Below, one piece after another: positions 36,171 through 37,811 of a stretch of 37,811 nucleotides of DNA (its first letter is position 1; the number at the start of each line of letters is the position of its first letter). Position numbers and translations under genes: made by a program. The notes below the pieces were generated by a model. The model saw only the letters and a program-made list of their open reading frames with translations, made no database searches and was not told where the DNA came from. The stretch covers positions 1-37,811 of the forward strand of contig JAGFCB010000043.1 in the NCBI GenBank assembly GCA_022394775.1. Direction: 5' to 3'. The stretch is from Candidatus Poribacteria bacterium (GTDB lineage: Bacteria > Poribacteria > WGA-4E > WGA-3G).

Positions 36171-37811
36171 TCAATCGTTTTCTTTTTCAAGCGAGGCATG
36201 AAACATCCCGCTCCGTTCGGTAGCAATATAAAGTTGGTCAGCATTGATAACAAGAGAAATGACACGATTTGGCACGGCTGGCAAGATTTGTTCCCACCTA
36301 CCGCGGTCATCTAATTGATAGACACCGGTATCACCAGCACTATAAACGGTTTCGTCTGCTATTGCGATTCGGTCTATGACAGTGTGCGTGCCTTCTGTAT
36401 CGGTTATCGTGCGCCAATTTTCACCATCTTCTGATGTCAAAACGCCTGCGTTAGTAGCAACGTAAACGCTTGAGTTGACAAAGGCTATCTCCTTGAAGTG
36501 CTGAAAGCGTAGCGGCAGCATTGAAGTCACGTCTTCCCATGTGTTCCCCGCGTCAAATGATCGGAGTAGATGTCCGTTGCGCTTTCCGACGTAGACGGTT
36601 TCGCCTGAAACAGCAATCGTAGAGCGTTTGGTGATGTCCTCACTGGCAACCTCTGCGGTATCTATCAGTCCAGTATCAACCCAACCTGGTTCGCCGCGTC
36701 TCCATCGGAAAAGTCTTTGTTTATATTCTACATAGAACCTATCGCCGTCGACTGCGAACCTGCGAGGATACGCTATGGTCTGGTGGGTTGTGTCTGATGA
36801 TTGACTTGCTTGGTCGGCATTGTTAGCGAGATCGTCGGTGCTATTTTGTTTGGAGGTCTCCTGTGATTGAGTTTCTGGTGTTTCTATAGAGAGATTTGCA
36901 CGAAAAGACGGGAAATCTTGAATAAGAGCCAGCGTACTGCCCTTTGTGGAAAGATGGAAAATCCGTAGGGCATCTTTTATGTCTGGGATGGTTGTGATCC
37001 CGTAAAGTTCACCGTCAGCGACCACCAATCTTGAAAAAAACAGCGGGCTGCCAGAATCCAATTCCGATTTCGGTGTCCAGGTATGGGGAGCAAAGCGTAC
37101 GGTATTCCAGGACAACCCACCGTCGGTGGATTTGGCGATATTGGTCCCGGTATTCCCGTAGAGCGCGTTTTTGAACGCTATCAGGTTAAATATTCTGGTA
37201 CCTACTATCCCTGTCATAAAGGGCTGCCATGATTCACCAGCATCGGTTGAACGGATAAGTCCAAAAGGACTGGCTTTGAACAGGATATTTTCGTTTATGC
37301 CAACAGCGGGGGATACACTCAGCATAAAGGAATTCATCATTGAAAGCGGATCCAATTTTTTGTATCCGTGGTCTGTCCATGTTTTCCCGGCATCAGTGGA
37401 TCGGCATTGGAATCCGGTGTATCCCAATGCCCAAAGCGTTTTTCCAGCAGTAAGAACTTTAATGCCCGGGAACAGCCTCAAGACAGGCTCGGTTGTAGGT
37501 GTGATTTCAGTCCACGAATTACCCAAATCGGTTGACCGGAAAACTTCCCACATAGACTGCCCGGCGGACAACTCTTCATGTATTTGCTCCCGATTAATGG
37601 ATCCGAAGTCGGGACCTGTTCCAACATAGAGGTTGTTTTCAGCAGTCGCCAAGGAGTGGACAACTTTGGTGGTGGTTAGCGGCAATTTTTCCCATATATC
37701 CGTTGTCGAATTATGTCTTGGATTGATACGATAGAGTCCCTCAGGTGTTCCGACAAACACTGTGTTTTCAATAGTCGCCAAAGCAACGATTTGTCTGTCC
37801 GTTCCTTCAAG
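36171..37811 (-). CDS. BNR-repeat/photosystem II stability factor-like beta-propeller protein (5' end beyond window)
   Basis: The frame stays open to the right window edge, so the 5' end with any signal peptide is missing. At least 546 residues are present. Repeats of the BNR/Asp-box type recur: STDLGNSWTEIT, STDAGKTWTDHGY, STDAGESWQPFMTG, SFDAGNTWEDVTSM and SEDGENWRTIT, all in the S-x-D-x-G-x-x-W form. Strands such as NTVFVGTPEGLYRI, NNLYVGTG and SSVYVATNAGVLTS separate them. This defines a sortilin/sialidase-type propeller, found in secreted proteins and in YCF48-like factors. The TTG at 37781 is an internal codon rather than a convincing start, since the propeller pattern begins upstream (DRQIVALATIENT). 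The Ser/Asn/Gln-rich loop at about 310-345 is not part of the repeats. It ends 57 bp before the lipoprotein pair. Confidence 0.85.
   Translation of the reverse strand, partial: LEGTDRQIVALATIENTVFVGTPEGLYRINPRHNSTTDIWEKLPLTTTKVVHSLATAENNLYVGTGPDFGSINREQIHEELSAGQSMWEVFRSTDLGNSWTEITPTTEPVLRLFPGIKVLTAGKTLWALGYTGFQCRSTDAGKTWTDHGYKKLDPLSMMNSFMLSVSPAVGINENILFKASPFGLIRSTDAGESWQPFMTGIVGTRIFNLIAFKNALYGNTGTNIAKSTDGGLSWNTVRFAPHTWTPKSELDSGSPLFFSRLVVADGELYGITTIPDIKDALRIFHLSTKGSTLALIQDFPSFRANLSIETPETQSQETSKQNSTDDLANNADQASQSSDTTHQTIAYPRRFAVDGDRFYVEYKQRLFRWRRGEPGWVDTGLIDTAEVASEDITKRSTIAVSGETVYVGKRNGHLLRSFDAGNTWEDVTSMLPLRFQHFKEIAFVNSSVYVATNAGVLTSEDGENWRTITDTEGTHTVIDRIAIADETVYSAGDTGVYQLDDRGRWEQILPAVPNRVISLVINADQLYIATERSGMFHASLEKEND

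Noticed and set aside
37779..37781. TTG at 37781 as the start of the propeller gene
   Set aside because: The propeller strand pattern continues upstream to the window edge and no ribosome site or signal peptide is seen, so the gene is truncated by the window.
1..37811. CRISPR arrays, tRNA or rRNA genes, transposases
   Set aside because: No regularly spaced direct repeats, no convincing cloverleaf with a T-loop GTTCGAATC-type core and no transposase-like reading frame were seen by eye; a tRNA or covariance-model scan was not possible here.

Overview
The window looks like a chromosomal segment of an uncultured Gram-negative-type bacterium with a moderate base composition, most plausibly a member of the Candidatus Poribacteria or a related lineage. 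That placement is an inference from gene content: two Gfo/Idh/MocA oxidoreductases, an FG-GAP/ASPIC-UnbV protein beside a TPR protein, a WD40-dockerin protein with a FlgD-like C-terminal tail, a LamG protein, many small lipoproteins, and a lone EutN/CcmL microcompartment vertex protein. No tRNA, rRNA, CRISPR array, transposase or phage gene was seen.

Layout. 1-4.8 kb: a truncated LamG protein, then a leftward group of a HAD-type dehalogenase, a Gfo/Idh/MocA enzyme and a zinc-ribbon array protein; next a VOC protein and an ECF sigma factor with an elaborate leader. 4.8-7.1 kb: thiO and a divergent eutN-like/5-FTHF cyclo-ligase pair, separated by 333 bp that hold two divergent promoters. 7.1-10.5 kb: a leftward operon TPR, CRTAC1-like, ComEA-like, joined by two identical ATGAATAA overlaps. 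10.6-13.9 kb: a lipoprotein, then a rightward Ldh2-type dehydrogenase and an Nramp-like transporter without the usual metal motif. 13.9-23.7 kb: a leftward tetrapyrrole cluster (hemB, hemL, a polyprenyl diphosphate synthase, a duplicated siroheme-synthase-like protein, a CcsA/HemX-like membrane protein, hemA, hemC, cobA-hemD fusion). It covers the path from glutamyl-tRNA to uroporphyrinogen III and on to precorrin-2/sirohydrochlorin. Three of the coding starts follow copies of one short leader element, and other gaps carry inverted-repeat elements.

23.7-27.4 kb: two tandem paralogous secreted proteins whose downstream member is coupled to hemB by a TAATG junction, a second Gfo/Idh/MocA protein and a lipoprotein. 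27.5-30.5 kb: a rightward D-aminoacylase-like amidohydrolase and a disulfide-oxidoreductase-like flavoprotein. 30.7-37.8 kb: leftward exported proteins: a BNR-type beta-propeller (5' end beyond the window), two tandem paralogous lipoproteins, a remnant of a second propeller gene, a WD40-dockerin protein and an S55 (SpoIVB-type) lipoprotein peptidase.

Several sigma-70-like promoters with 17-bp spacers can be read directly, including an exact TTGACA/TATAAT upstream of hemA. The most unusual items are the duplicated siroheme-synthase-like protein, the shared hem leader element, the sigma-factor leader with a sequestered ribosome site, the orphan microcompartment vertex protein, the zinc-ribbon array protein, and the tandem lipoprotein/propeller locus with its gene remnant.
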